Shown piece by piece: positions 1 through 8,794 of a DNA stretch of 64,000 nucleotides. How positions within the stretch are numbered: the stretch's first letter is position 1; each line of letters starts with the position of its first letter. The DNA is from Acuticoccus yangtzensis. Lineage in GTDB: Bacteria > Pseudomonadota > Alphaproteobacteria > Rhizobiales > Amorphaceae. Both the position numbers and the translations under genes were made by a program. The stretch is taken from contig NZ_MJUX01000011.1 in NCBI RefSeq assembly GCF_001927245.1, positions 1 through 64,000 of the forward strand, read 5' to 3'. The notes below the pieces were generated by a model. The model was not told the origin of the DNA, ran no database searches, and worked only from the letters and a program-made list of their open reading frames with translations.

Positions 1-2
1 AC

Positions 3-3000
3 ATCACCGCCGACGCCGACCTCGGTCTGGAGGACGGCGCCCCCCTCGCCGTGTCCGCCGATGCCGACCTCGACCTCATCGACGGCCTCACCGGCGATGC
101 GCCCATCTCCGCCGACGTGACCCTCGGTACGGTCGACGGCCTCGTCGACGCCACGCTCGATGCCGGCGACATCGGCACCGTCGACACCGGCACCGTGGAC
201 GCCGTGCTCGACGCGGCCGACCTCGGCATCGTCGACACCGGCACCGTGGATGCGGTCCTCGACGCGGCCGATCTCGACACTGCCGACCTCGGCATCGCGG
301 ACGCGGTGCTGAGCGCCGTCGATCTCGGTGGTGATGCACCGGCCGAGGGCGATGCCGACCTTGCCGTCGATCTCGGCGTGGACCTGCCGGGCGAGGATCT
401 CATCGCCGACGCGGACGTCGTTCTCGATCCGGTCGAGGCCATCGTCGGTGACATCGACATCACCGCAGACGCCGACCTCGGTCTGGAGGACGGTGCCCCC
501 CTCGCCGTGTCCGCTGACGCCGACCTCGACCTCATCGACGGCCTCACCGGCGACGCGCCGATCTCCGCCGACGTAACCCTCGGCACGGAGGACGGCCTCG
601 TCGACGCCACCCTCGACGCCGGCGACCTCGGCACCGTGGATAGCGGCACCGTGGACGCGGTCCTCGACACGGCCGACCTCGGCACGATCGATGCCGGTAC
701 CGTGGACGCGGTCCTCGACGCGGCCGACACCGGCACCATCAATACCGGCACCGTGGATGCTGTTCTCGACACTGCCGACCTCGGCACCGTGGACGAGGTG
801 CTGGGCGCCATCGATCTCGGCGGAGATGCACCGGCCGAGGGCGATGCCGACCTTGCCGTCGATCTCGGCGTGGACCTGCCGGGCGAGGATCTCATCGCCG
901 ATGCGGACGTCGTTCTCGATCCGGTCGAGGCCATCGTCGGCGACATCGACATCGCCGCCGACGCCAACCTCGGTCTGGAGGACGGTGCCCCCCTCGCCGT
1001 GTCCGCCGACGCCGACCTCGACCTCATCGACGGCCTCACCGGCGATGCGCCGATATCCGCCGAGGTGACCCTCGGCACGGAGGACGGTCTTGCTGACGCC
1101 ACGCTCGACGCCGGTGACCTCGGCACCGTGGATAGCGGCACGGTGGACGCGGTCCTCGACGCCGCTGACCTCGGCACCGTCGATGCCGGGACCGTGGATG
1201 ATGTGCTGGGCGCCGTCGAGCTCGGCGGTGATGCTCCGGCCGAAGGCGACAGCGACCTTGCCGTCGACCTCGGCGTGGATCTGCCGGGCGAGGACCTCGT
1301 CGCCGATGCGGACGTCGTTCTCGATCCGGTCGAGGCCATCGTGGGTGACATCGACATCGCCGCCGACGCCGACCTCGGTCTGGAGGACGGCGCCCCCCTC
1401 GCCGTGTCCGCCGATGCCGACCTCGACCTCATCGACGGCCTCACCGGCGATGAGCCCATCTCCGCCGACGTGACCCTCGGCACGGAGGACGGCCTCGCCG
1501 ACGCCACGCTCGACGCCGGAGACCTCGGCACCGTGGATAGCGGCACGGTGGACGCGGTCCTCGACACGGCCGACCTCGGCATCGTCGACCCCGGCACCGT
1601 GGACGAGGTGTTGGGCGCCGTCGATCTCGGCGGTGATGCACCGGCCGAGGGCGATGCCGACCTCGCTGTCGATCTCGGCGTGGATCTGCCGGGCGAGGAC
1701 CTCGTCGCCGACGCGGACGTCGTCCTCGACCCGGTCGAGGCCATCGTCGGTGACATCGACATCACCGCCGACGCCGACCTCGGCCTGGAGGACGGCGCCC
1801 CCCTCGCCGTGTCCGCCGATGCCGACCTCGACCTTCTCGACGGCCTCACCGGCGATGCGCCCATCTCCGCCGACGTGACCCTCGGCACGGTCGACGGTCT
1901 CGCCGACGCCACCGTCGACGCCGGAGACCTCGGCACCATCGACGGCGGCGCGGCGGATGCTGTTCTCGACACGGCCGACCTCGGCACCATCGACGCCGGG
2001 ACCGTGGACGAGGTGTTGGGCGCCGTCGATCTCGGCGTGGACCTGCCGGGCGAGGACCTCGTCGCCGACGCGGACGTCGTTCTCGATCCGGTCGAGGCCA
2101 TCGTCGGCGACATCGACATCACCGCCGACGCCGACCTCGGTCTGGAGGACGGCGCCCCCCTCGCCGTGTCCGCCGATGCCGACCTCGACCTCATCGACGG
2201 CCTCACCGGCGATGCGCCCATCTCCGCCGACGTGACCCTCGGCACGGTGGACGGCCTCGTCGACGCCACGCTCGACGCCGGAGACCTCGGCACCGTGGAT
2301 AGCGGCACCGTGGACACGGTTCTCGACGCGGCTGACCTCGGCACCGTCGATGCCGGCACCGTGGACGCTGCCCTCGACGCGGCCGATCTTGCCACTGTCG
2401 ATGCCGGCACCGTGGACGCCGTTCTCGACGCGGCCGACCTCGGCACCGTCGACACCGGCACCCTGGACGCGCTCCTCGATGCCGGTGACCTGGGCACCGT
2501 CGATGCCGGTACCGTGGACGAGGTGCTGGGCGCCGTCGATCTCGGTGGTGATGCACCGGCCGAGGGCGATGCCGACCTCGCCGTCGATCTCGGCGTGGAT
2601 CTTCCGGGCGAGGATCTCATCGCCGACGCGGACGTCGTTCTCGATCCGGTCGAGGCGATCGTCGGCGACATCGACATCGCCGCCGACGTCGACCTCGGTC
2701 TGGAGGACGGTGCCCCCCTGGCCGTGTCCGCCGACGCCGACCTCGACCTCATCGACGGCCTCACCGGCGATGCGCCCATCTCCGCCGACGTGACCCTCGG
2801 CACAGAGGAGCCGGTCGCGGCGGACGACACCCTCGCCCTGTTCGACGCGCTCGACGCCGAACTGGAAACGGCAGTCAAGCCGGATACCGACCTCGGCGGT
2901 GACAGCACGATCGACCTCAGCCTCGGCACGGAGTCCATCGACGAAGCCATGTCGACACTGGACCTCCTGTCCGGCTCCCTCGACGACGCCGCCACGACCG

Positions 3001-3101
3001 CCGACTTCGACCTCTTCGACGCCGGGTTCGGCGATCTGGCGGTCGTCGCCAACGATCCGACCGCGTTCGACGGCAAGCTCGGAGGAGGGTTGGAGCTGTA
3101 A
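3..3101 (+). CDS. Asp-rich modular repeat protein, probable type I secretion substrate (5' partial)
   Basis: The frame is open from the first bases of the window, so the N-terminus lies outside it; about 1032 residues are visible. Most of the protein is a large tandem repeat, each copy opening with VSADADLDLIDGLTGD. Up to about base 2840 the chain has no Lys, Arg, His, Cys or aromatic residue and is built almost only from Asp, Ala, Gly, Leu, Val, Thr, Ile, Glu, Pro and Ser. The last ~95 residues are non-repetitive, still acidic, with scattered Phe and two Lys, and end in GGGLEL. Such an uncleaved acidic C-terminus with few positive charges suits a type I secretion signal. The gene ends 10 bases before two type I ABC genes, then an HlyD adaptor, so it is probably their cargo. 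Classical RTX nonapeptides are absent. A calcium-binding, adhesin or surface-coat role is inference only. Confidence 0.72.
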   Translation: MTADADLGLEDGAPLAVSADADLDLIDGLTGDAPISADVTLGTVDGLVDATLDAGDIGTVDTGTVDAVLDAADLGIVDTGTVDAVLDAADLDTADLGIADAVLSAVDLGGDAPAEGDADLAVDLGVDLPGEDLIADADVVLDPVEAIVGDIDITADADLGLEDGAPLAVSADADLDLIDGLTGDAPISADVTLGTEDGLVDATLDAGDLGTVDSGTVDAVLDTADLGTIDAGTVDAVLDAADTGTINTGTVDAVLDTADLGTVDEVLGAIDLGGDAPAEGDADLAVDLGVDLPGEDLIADADVVLDPVEAIVGDIDIAADANLGLEDGAPLAVSADADLDLIDGLTGDAPISAEVTLGTEDGLADATLDAGDLGTVDSGTVDAVLDAADLGTVDAGTVDDVLGAVELGGDAPAEGDSDLAVDLGVDLPGEDLVADADVVLDPVEAIVGDIDIAADADLGLEDGAPLAVSADADLDLIDGLTGDEPISADVTLGTEDGLADATLDAGDLGTVDSGTVDAVLDTADLGIVDPGTVDEVLGAVDLGGDAPAEGDADLAVDLGVDLPGEDLVADADVVLDPVEAIVGDIDITADADLGLEDGAPLAVSADADLDLLDGLTGDAPISADVTLGTVDGLADATVDAGDLGTIDGGAADAVLDTADLGTIDAGTVDEVLGAVDLGVDLPGEDLVADADVVLDPVEAIVGDIDITADADLGLEDGAPLAVSADADLDLIDGLTGDAPISADVTLGTVDGLVDATLDAGDLGTVDSGTVDTVLDAADLGTVDAGTVDAALDAADLATVDAGTVDAVLDAADLGTVDTGTLDALLDAGDLGTVDAGTVDEVLGAVDLGGDAPAEGDADLAVDLGVDLPGEDLIADADVVLDPVEAIVGDIDIAADVDLGLEDGAPLAVSADADLDLIDGLTGDAPISADVTLGTEEPVAADDTLALFDALDAELETAVKPDTDLGGDSTIDLSLGTESIDEAMSTLDLLSGSLDDAATTADFDLFDAGFGDLAVVANDPTAFDGKLGGGLEL
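51..2806 (+). repeat. Seven-copy in-frame tandem repeat with nested 17-codon submodule
   Basis: Copies of the VSADADLDLIDGLTGD unit begin at 51, 507, 999, 1404, 1809, 2166 and 2724 (the last partial), with the tail of an earlier copy at 3-50. The complete units measure 152, 164, 135, 135, 119 and 186 codons. The variation comes from 2 to 5 copies of a 17-residue submodule of the type DLGTVDAGTVDAVLDAA, one shortened submodule, and loss of a 16-residue block (GGDAPAEGDADLAVDL) in the fifth unit. DNA identity between copies is high, so expansion and contraction by recombination is likely. Confidence 0.9.
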
Positions 3102-3111
3102 TCGCTGAGAG

Positions 3112-4797
3112 ATGAGCACCGCACTGCGTCGCCTCGTCCATCACATCGCGCGAGTTCGCCCTTTGGGCGAACTCGTCGCGTTGACGATGGCCCTCAACGT
3201 CCTCGGCCTGTGCGTGCCCATCGTGGCCTCACAGGTCTTCGGCCGCGTGCTGCCCAATCCGGGATCGGCGACGCTGTCGGTCCTGGCGCTCATCCTGGTC
3301 GCCTGCGGGGTCGCGGAGGCACTGCTGCGATACGCGCGCGCCGCCATCATGGCCCGCGCCGGCGCCAACTTCGCCGGCGCCACCACCCACCGCGTCCTCA
3401 CGATGGTCCTCCTCGGCGAGCCGCCGCGCGGCGGAACCACCCCGGCCCAGAGCCTCGATTATCTGGCCGCGATCAGCCAATTGAAGGACCGCTATAACGG
3501 CCAGATCCTCGTCAGCATCGTCGAGCTTCTCTTCCTGCCGATGATGATCGCCGTCATCCTCACCATCTCCGTCACCGCGGGGGTGATGGTCAGCACCGCC
3601 TTGGTGATCTTCGCCGCGGTGACGCTGAGAGAAGCCCTCCAGATGAAGGGCGCCGCCCATGCGGCCAAGGCCATGAGCGAGGCGCGCTACGGCACCTTGT
3701 TCAGCCTGCTTTCGGCGATCCAGGCGATCAAGGCGCTCGGCATCGAGGACACCATGCTGCGCCGCTACGAGACGGTGCAGGGTGCGGTCACCGCCGCCAA
3801 TCACAAGCTCGCCCTCGCGAGCGGACGGCTCATCACCTCCGGCCCCATCGCCAGCCAGGTGCTCGTGGCCCTCGTCCTCGCGTTCGGCGCGCTCTCGGTC
3901 GCCAACGGATCCATGACGATGGGCGGCGTGACGGCCATCGTCATCATCGCCAGCCGGCTGATGGCCCCGGTTCAGCGCGCCGTCTTCGTCTACGTGCAGA
4001 TGCGCGATGTGGAAGCGGCGCGCGTCGCGGTGCAATCGGTGCTCGACCGACCGCTCATCGCCAATCCGGTCGAAGGGCGCTCAGCCCCCAACGAGGGCCG
4101 CGCCCAGGTCGACGACGTCACCGTGTCCCACAACGGGGTGGTGATGTTCGAGGGCGCCAACCTCACCATCTCGCCCGGCGAGGTGATCGCCTTGTCGGGC
4201 GCCGATCCCAAAGCCAACGCCGCGCTGATGCATGTGATTGCCGGCATCATCGCGCCGACGCGCGGCAGTGTCCGGCTCAACGGCCTCGCCCCGACCGAAG
4301 TGCCGCAGAGCGATCTCAACAGGTTCGTCGGCTATGTACCGCCCCACGGCAGCATGTTCCGCGGCACCATCCGCGACAACATCACCCGCTTCGGTGAAGT
4401 GACGTCAGACGCGGCGATGGAGGTCGCCGAGATCCTCGAGATCGACGACATTCTGAAGACGTTGCCCAACGGGCTCGACACGGAACTGATGGGCGGCGCC
4501 AACGAGACCATCGCCCCCGGCCTGGTGCAGCAGCTCGCCTTGGTGCGGGCGCTCGCCACGCGGCCCCGGCTCATCCTCTTCAACAATGCCGACCGCGGGC
4601 TCGACCAGGAGGGCTACGCCAAGCTCCACCGCTTCGTCGGCAAGATCCATGGGCAAGCCTCCTTTGTCATCCTGTCCGACGACGTGAACCTCCTCGGCTA
4701 TGCCAACCGGAGATTTACGTTGACGCGGTCGGGACTGGTACGGACCGAGGGCTTCGAGATGCGCGAGCGCACCGCCTACAGAGACGTCAAACTGTGA
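3112..4797 (+). CDS. Type I secretion ABC transporter subunit with degenerate nucleotide-binding domain
   Basis: A 561-residue fused membrane/ATPase subunit of the type I secretion exporter class. Residues ~20-310 form the six-helix membrane domain and ~330-545 the nucleotide-binding domain. That domain has lost every catalytic element I can align. The Walker A position reads GADPKANAA with no P-loop Lys, the Q-loop reads YVPPHGSMF, Walker B reads LILFNNAD in place of an Asp-Glu pair, and the H-loop reads VILSDD without His. A signature-like APGLVQQ remains. It should therefore act as the non-hydrolysing half of a heterodimer with the next gene, whose GTG start overlaps its stop codon. Paired ABC subunits with one degenerate half are known in MARTX export (RtxB/RtxE). 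Export of the preceding Asp-rich protein is inferred from gene order. Confidence 0.82.
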   Translation: MSTALRRLVHHIARVRPLGELVALTMALNVLGLCVPIVASQVFGRVLPNPGSATLSVLALILVACGVAEALLRYARAAIMARAGANFAGATTHRVLTMVLLGEPPRGGTTPAQSLDYLAAISQLKDRYNGQILVSIVELLFLPMMIAVILTISVTAGVMVSTALVIFAAVTLREALQMKGAAHAAKAMSEARYGTLFSLLSAIQAIKALGIEDTMLRRYETVQGAVTAANHKLALASGRLITSGPIASQVLVALVLAFGALSVANGSMTMGGVTAIVIIASRLMAPVQRAVFVYVQMRDVEAARVAVQSVLDRPLIANPVEGRSAPNEGRAQVDDVTVSHNGVVMFEGANLTISPGEVIALSGADPKANAALMHVIAGIIAPTRGSVRLNGLAPTEVPQSDLNRFVGYVPPHGSMFRGTIRDNITRFGEVTSDAAMEVAEILEIDDILKTLPNGLDTELMGGANETIAPGLVQQLALVRALATRPRLILFNNADRGLDQEGYAKLHRFVGKIHGQASFVILSDDVNLLGYANRRFTLTRSGLVRTEGFEMRERTAYRDVKL

Positions 4798-7403
4798 GCG
4801 CGGCAGAGCGGCGGCCAGGTTCGCCGAGCCCTGCGACGGGCCCCCGTGGCGAGGCGACCGAACGCACCGCCTCCACCCGCACCGGCGCGCGCGCCCTTGC
4901 GCTTCGCGACGTCGCGGCGGAGCGCCAGTTGACGCTCCCATCCGCCGCTGCTGCGCAGCGTGTCGCATCTCCCGGCGCGGCGGTGGGTGCGACGAGCGCG
5001 ACCTCATCCGGCGCGCCGAGACCGGCGGCGCCGCCGTCCGCACCGGCGCCATCACGCGCGGCAAGAACCGTGGCAAAACCTGTGGCGCACGCCGTGTCGC
5101 GGCGGGCCACCGGCGTATCCCAGAAGGCTCCGGCCGTCCTCAAGACGGAGCTCGCACGGCTCGAGGTGGCGATTGTCCGCCTGACCGGGGCGATCGACCA
5201 TGCACGCGGCCAGGCCCGACCGGACGATGCCGCGCCCCACTCCGGCACGGGGTGCACCCGCCTCTACGCGGCGCTGTCGCTCGTCACCGGCATCGACCAG
5301 TCGGTGCGCAACCTCCTGTCCGCATTGCCGCCTACCGGGGACAACGCGCCTCTGACCGCGCAGAATGCCGCCCGCGCGATGGCTTATCTCGGCCTTGCCG
5401 TGCGGCGCGAGCCCAGCCGCGCCGCAGCGACCGCGCTCACCCGCGACGGCGAGTGGACGGGCGGGCCCAGTCTCTTCATCCCCGACGCATTGGGCGGCGA
5501 GCCCGTGGTCGTGTTCGCATGTCCGGACACCGGTCAGGGCCGGGTCATCGGCTTGTCGGGCCCCAGCCGTCTCCTCGTGCCGGGATCATCGCTGGGGCCA
5601 GGCACCCTGTGGTCCTTTCACCCCGCCGACGAGCATCGCCTCGACGCGAGCCAGCGCGCCCACACGGGCGCGTCCTGGTTCCGCGCGCTCCTGTCCGGGT
5701 TCGAGCAGGCCGGCCTCGCCCTTCTCCTGTGCTCGCTCGGCGTCGCGCTGGTGGCGCTGCTCATCCCGTTCTTCACCATCCAGACCTATGCGCAGGTGAT
5801 CAGCCTCGGCTCGCCAGTGCCCATGCCGGGCTTCATCATCGGCATGCTGCTCGCAATCGCCATCGAGGCGGCGCTCCTGACACAGCGCAAGTCCATCGTC
5901 GCCTTTATCGCGGCGCGGGTGGACTACCTCATCGGCACCATGTCCTTCGAGCGACTGCTGAAGCTGCGCGCCTCCCTGTCGGAACGCTCAGCCGCCACCG
6001 ACCAGGCGTCCCGTCTGCGCACAGTCGAGAACATCCGCGACTTCGCCACCGGCCCCGGCTTCGCGGCCATCATGGAAGCGCCGGCGAGCCTGTGCGCCGT
6101 CGCCGCCATCGCGGTGCTGGCGAGCTGGGTCGCCCTCGTCCCGGTCATTGCGATCCTGGCTCACATCAGCGTCTTCGCCCTGATGCGGCGGCAAGCGCGG
6201 ATCCGCACCAGCATCGCCGCGGACGAATCCACGGAGATGCAGCGCATCACCATCGAGACCTTCGAGAAGCGCGATGTCATCCGCGAAGCCGGCCTGTCAC
6301 ACCAATGGTCCGAGCGCATGGTGAGCTGCGCGCGGCGGCAGCAGACCGCGCAAATGGGACTCCGCCTGATCGGCGCCAGAGCCGAAAGCCTCTCGACGCT
6401 GGTGCTGATCAGCGCCACCGCGCTGCTTCTCATCGGCGGAACGCGGGCGAGCTGGGCCGGATTGATCGGGCCCGGCGGCCTCCTCGCCATCATCATCCTC
6501 GGCCTGCGCGCGTTGACGCCGTTCCATACGCTTTGCCTCTCGGTCCTGCGGTTCGAGCAGCTCTCCAACGCGGTGAAGCAGCTCAACACGCTGATGGACC
6601 TTCCGACCGAGCGCGACCCGACGCGGATCTATACGGACCTGCGCGCCCCCAGCGGTGCGGTGACCTTCCTCAATGTCGGCTTCCGCGGCGGCGATACACG
6701 CCCCGTCTTCGTCGGCCTCGACCTCGACATCGCGCCGGGGGACAAGGTCGCCATCACCGGCGCGAACGGCACCGGCAAGACCACGATCCTGAAACTCGTC
6801 CTCGGCCTTTCCGACCTCGCCCTCGGCGCGCTGCGGATCGACGGCGTGGACCTGCGCCAGCTCGCGGCGAACGACCTGCGGCGCAAGATCGCCTACATCC
6901 CGCAGTCGCCGAAGCTGTTCCCCGGCACGGTGCGCGAGAACCTCCTCTTCGCGAGCCCCCTCGCCAGCGTCGAGCATCTCGCCCGCGTCGTTCAGGATTG
7001 CGAGATCGAAGAGCACCTCAGCACCATCTCGGGCGGGCTCGACGCGCCGTTGTCTGCGGTGGAGATCGAGGCGCTGCCGGCCGAGCTCGTCACCAAGATC
7101 GCCATCGGCCGCGCCCTGCTCGTCAATGCGCGCGTCATCCTGATCGACGAGGTGCCGAACGGGCTGCTGGACGGGCCGGTCGGCAACCTGGTGCGCAAGC
7201 TCATCGTCAATGGCGGCCGGATCTCGCCGGACGAAGCCGGGCCGATCGCCGCAGGTGAGCCGGCGCGCGGACGCGCCACCATCGTCTTCGTCTCCCACCG
7301 GTCCGACTTCTTGTCGCTCGCCCAGCGCGTCGTCGCGCTGCGCTACGGCAAGGTTCCCACCATCTCAACGCCCAAATCGCTGCTGGAGAGCAGAGCTTTA
7401 TGA
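4794..7403 (+). CDS. Type I secretion ABC transporter subunit with long N-terminal extension
   Basis: This 869-residue subunit starts at a GTG overlapping the previous stop. Residues 1-~115 are Ala/Pro/Arg-rich and look disordered. Residues ~120-285 resemble a C39-like peptidase domain (ending near LWSFHPADEH) with no recognisable catalytic Cys-His pair, so a substrate-docking domain is more likely than a protease. The membrane domain spans ~295-590 and the ATPase ~620-865. Walker A (GANGTGKT), Q-loop (YIPQSPKLF), Walker B (VILIDEV) and the H-loop His (VFVSHR) are intact, but the LSGGQ position reads LPAEL. The composite site made by this Walker A and the partner's APGLVQQ is the only one that could hydrolyse ATP. 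The stop overlaps the ATG of the HlyD-type gene, so translation is coupled. Confidence 0.85.
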   Translation: MSAAERRPGSPSPATGPRGEATERTASTRTGARALALRDVAAERQLTLPSAAAAQRVASPGAAVGATSATSSGAPRPAAPPSAPAPSRAARTVAKPVAHAVSRRATGVSQKAPAVLKTELARLEVAIVRLTGAIDHARGQARPDDAAPHSGTGCTRLYAALSLVTGIDQSVRNLLSALPPTGDNAPLTAQNAARAMAYLGLAVRREPSRAAATALTRDGEWTGGPSLFIPDALGGEPVVVFACPDTGQGRVIGLSGPSRLLVPGSSLGPGTLWSFHPADEHRLDASQRAHTGASWFRALLSGFEQAGLALLLCSLGVALVALLIPFFTIQTYAQVISLGSPVPMPGFIIGMLLAIAIEAALLTQRKSIVAFIAARVDYLIGTMSFERLLKLRASLSERSAATDQASRLRTVENIRDFATGPGFAAIMEAPASLCAVAAIAVLASWVALVPVIAILAHISVFALMRRQARIRTSIAADESTEMQRITIETFEKRDVIREAGLSHQWSERMVSCARRQQTAQMGLRLIGARAESLSTLVLISATALLLIGGTRASWAGLIGPGGLLAIIILGLRALTPFHTLCLSVLRFEQLSNAVKQLNTLMDLPTERDPTRIYTDLRAPSGAVTFLNVGFRGGDTRPVFVGLDLDIAPGDKVAITGANGTGKTTILKLVLGLSDLALGALRIDGVDLRQLAANDLRRKIAYIPQSPKLFPGTVRENLLFASPLASVEHLARVVQDCEIEEHLSTISGGLDAPLSAVEIEALPAELVTKIAIGRALLVNARVILIDEVPNGLLDGPVGNLVRKLIVNGGRISPDEAGPIAAGEPARGRATIVFVSHRSDFLSLAQRVVALRYGKVPTISTPKSLLESRAL

Positions 7404-8791
7404 CCGCCTCGGCCATCGATACCGTTCCCGTGGCCGGTCTCGACGAGACCGGCGGATCATCCCGCGCCGTCTCCACGGTCGACCTCGCCGCAGGCCGCAG
7501 CGGCACCGCCTTCGCGCTGACCCATCCCGTGCTGGTGGAGGAAACGGAGGCCGCGCGCTCGCTGCGCCACGTGGCGCTGTTCGTGGCCGCCTCCCTCGGC
7601 GCGCTCATCACCTGGGCGGCGATGGCGGAAATCCACGAGGTGTCGACCGCCAGCGGCATGATCGTGCCGTCCGGGTTCGAGCGCGTGGTGCAGCACTACG
7701 AAGGCGGCATCATCCGCGAGATCCTGGTTCGCGCAGGGGACCGCATTCAGGAAGGTCAGCCCCTCTTCCAGCTCGAAGACGGCGCCACGGGGGAAGACCT
7801 CGACGTCGCCGTGCGCCAGAAGGCCGACATCGACGCCCAGATCGAAGGGTTGACGGCGCTCACCACCAACCGCGATCCCGACTTCTCCGCGTTCGACGCC
7901 GAAACGGCGACACGCGCCGCCGACTATTATGGCAGCCGCAAGGACGCGAACACGAAGGAGCGCGGCCTGATCCAAAGCCAGATCGAGCAGGCTCGCGCCA
8001 TCCTCTCCAGTTACGACGCGCAGCTCGGCGCACTGGCCGACGACAAGGCCTTCGCCGAAGAGAACTTCGCCCGGATCGAGGGTCTCGTCCAAAAGGGTTA
8101 TGCCACCCGCTCGGTGCTCGCCGAACGCCGCAAAGCGGTGATCGACGCTGAAAACGCCATCCGCATCGCCATCGAGAAGAAAGCGGCCGCCGCCGAGCAC
8201 CTGAAGGAGACCGAGCAGAACCTCGTCTCCTTCGACGCCCGCTTCCGCGCCGATCTGTCGACGCAGATCGTGGACTTGCGCTCGCAGCTCACCGCCATGA
8301 CGGGCGATGTCAGCAAAAAGACGCGCCGCCAGCGCCGCCTCACGGTCACCTCACCCGTCAACGGCCTCGTCAAATCGCTCAACGTGACCACCATCGGCGG
8401 TGTCATTTCCCGCGGCGAACCGCTCGCCACGATCGTCCCGCTCGACGAGAAGCTGACCGCCGAGGCCGATGTTCCGGTGAGTGAAATCGGCTACTTGCGC
8501 GTCGGCCTGCCCGCCCATGTGAAGGTGTCGGCCTTCGACTTCACGCAGTTCGGCTGGATCGAGGGGACGGTGAGCGAAATCTCGCCCTCCTCCTTCGCCG
8601 ACCAGGGCCGCGAGCCCTACTACAAGCTGCGCATCGACCTCGAAACGGATCACCTGCCCGGAACACCGTCGGCCCGCATCTCGCCCGGCATGGTGGTGGC
8701 CGCCGATATCATCACCGGCGAGCGGTCGGTCCTGTCCTACATCCTCAGCCCGGTCTCGCGCGCGATGAAGACCGCCTTCGCGGAGCGTTGA
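7400..8791 (+). CDS. HlyD-family periplasmic adaptor of type I secretion system
   Basis: A 463-residue membrane fusion protein. A short cytoplasmic N-terminus precedes one membrane segment (about residues 55-75, LFVAASLGALITWAAMAEI). Next comes the biotinyl/lipoyl-like half motif VVQHYEGGIIREILVRAGD, a long helical hairpin (~120-300) and the C-terminal beta-barrel (VTSPVNGLVKSLNVTTIGG followed by the GEPLATIVP segment). Length and order match HlyD/PrtE adaptors that bridge the inner-membrane ABC exporter and an outer-membrane TolC channel. No TolC-type gene is visible downstream, so the channel is encoded elsewhere or before the window. The start codon overlaps the ABC gene stop, and the next gene begins 3 bases after this stop. 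Confidence 0.93.
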   Translation: MTASAIDTVPVAGLDETGGSSRAVSTVDLAAGRSGTAFALTHPVLVEETEAARSLRHVALFVAASLGALITWAAMAEIHEVSTASGMIVPSGFERVVQHYEGGIIREILVRAGDRIQEGQPLFQLEDGATGEDLDVAVRQKADIDAQIEGLTALTTNRDPDFSAFDAETATRAADYYGSRKDANTKERGLIQSQIEQARAILSSYDAQLGALADDKAFAEENFARIEGLVQKGYATRSVLAERRKAVIDAENAIRIAIEKKAAAAEHLKETEQNLVSFDARFRADLSTQIVDLRSQLTAMTGDVSKKTRRQRRLTVTSPVNGLVKSLNVTTIGGVISRGEPLATIVPLDEKLTAEADVPVSEIGYLRVGLPAHVKVSAFDFTQFGWIEGTVSEISPSSFADQGREPYYKLRIDLETDHLPGTPSARISPGMVVAADIITGERSVLSYILSPVSRAMKTAFAER

Positions 8792-8794
8792 TCC

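Noticed and set aside
88-2793. Many open frames on both strands inside the Asp-rich repeat region (His/Arg-rich or Ser/Pro/Thr-rich products).
   Set aside because: They arise because the repeat codons (GAC, GCC, CTC, ACC) leave other frames free of stops. The products are low-complexity shadows without ribosome sites.
3229-4035. A 268-codon antisense frame opposite the first ABC gene.
   Set aside because: Composition (Asp, Gly, His, Arg) is typical of complementary reading of GC-rich coding DNA; the sense frame has clear domain motifs.
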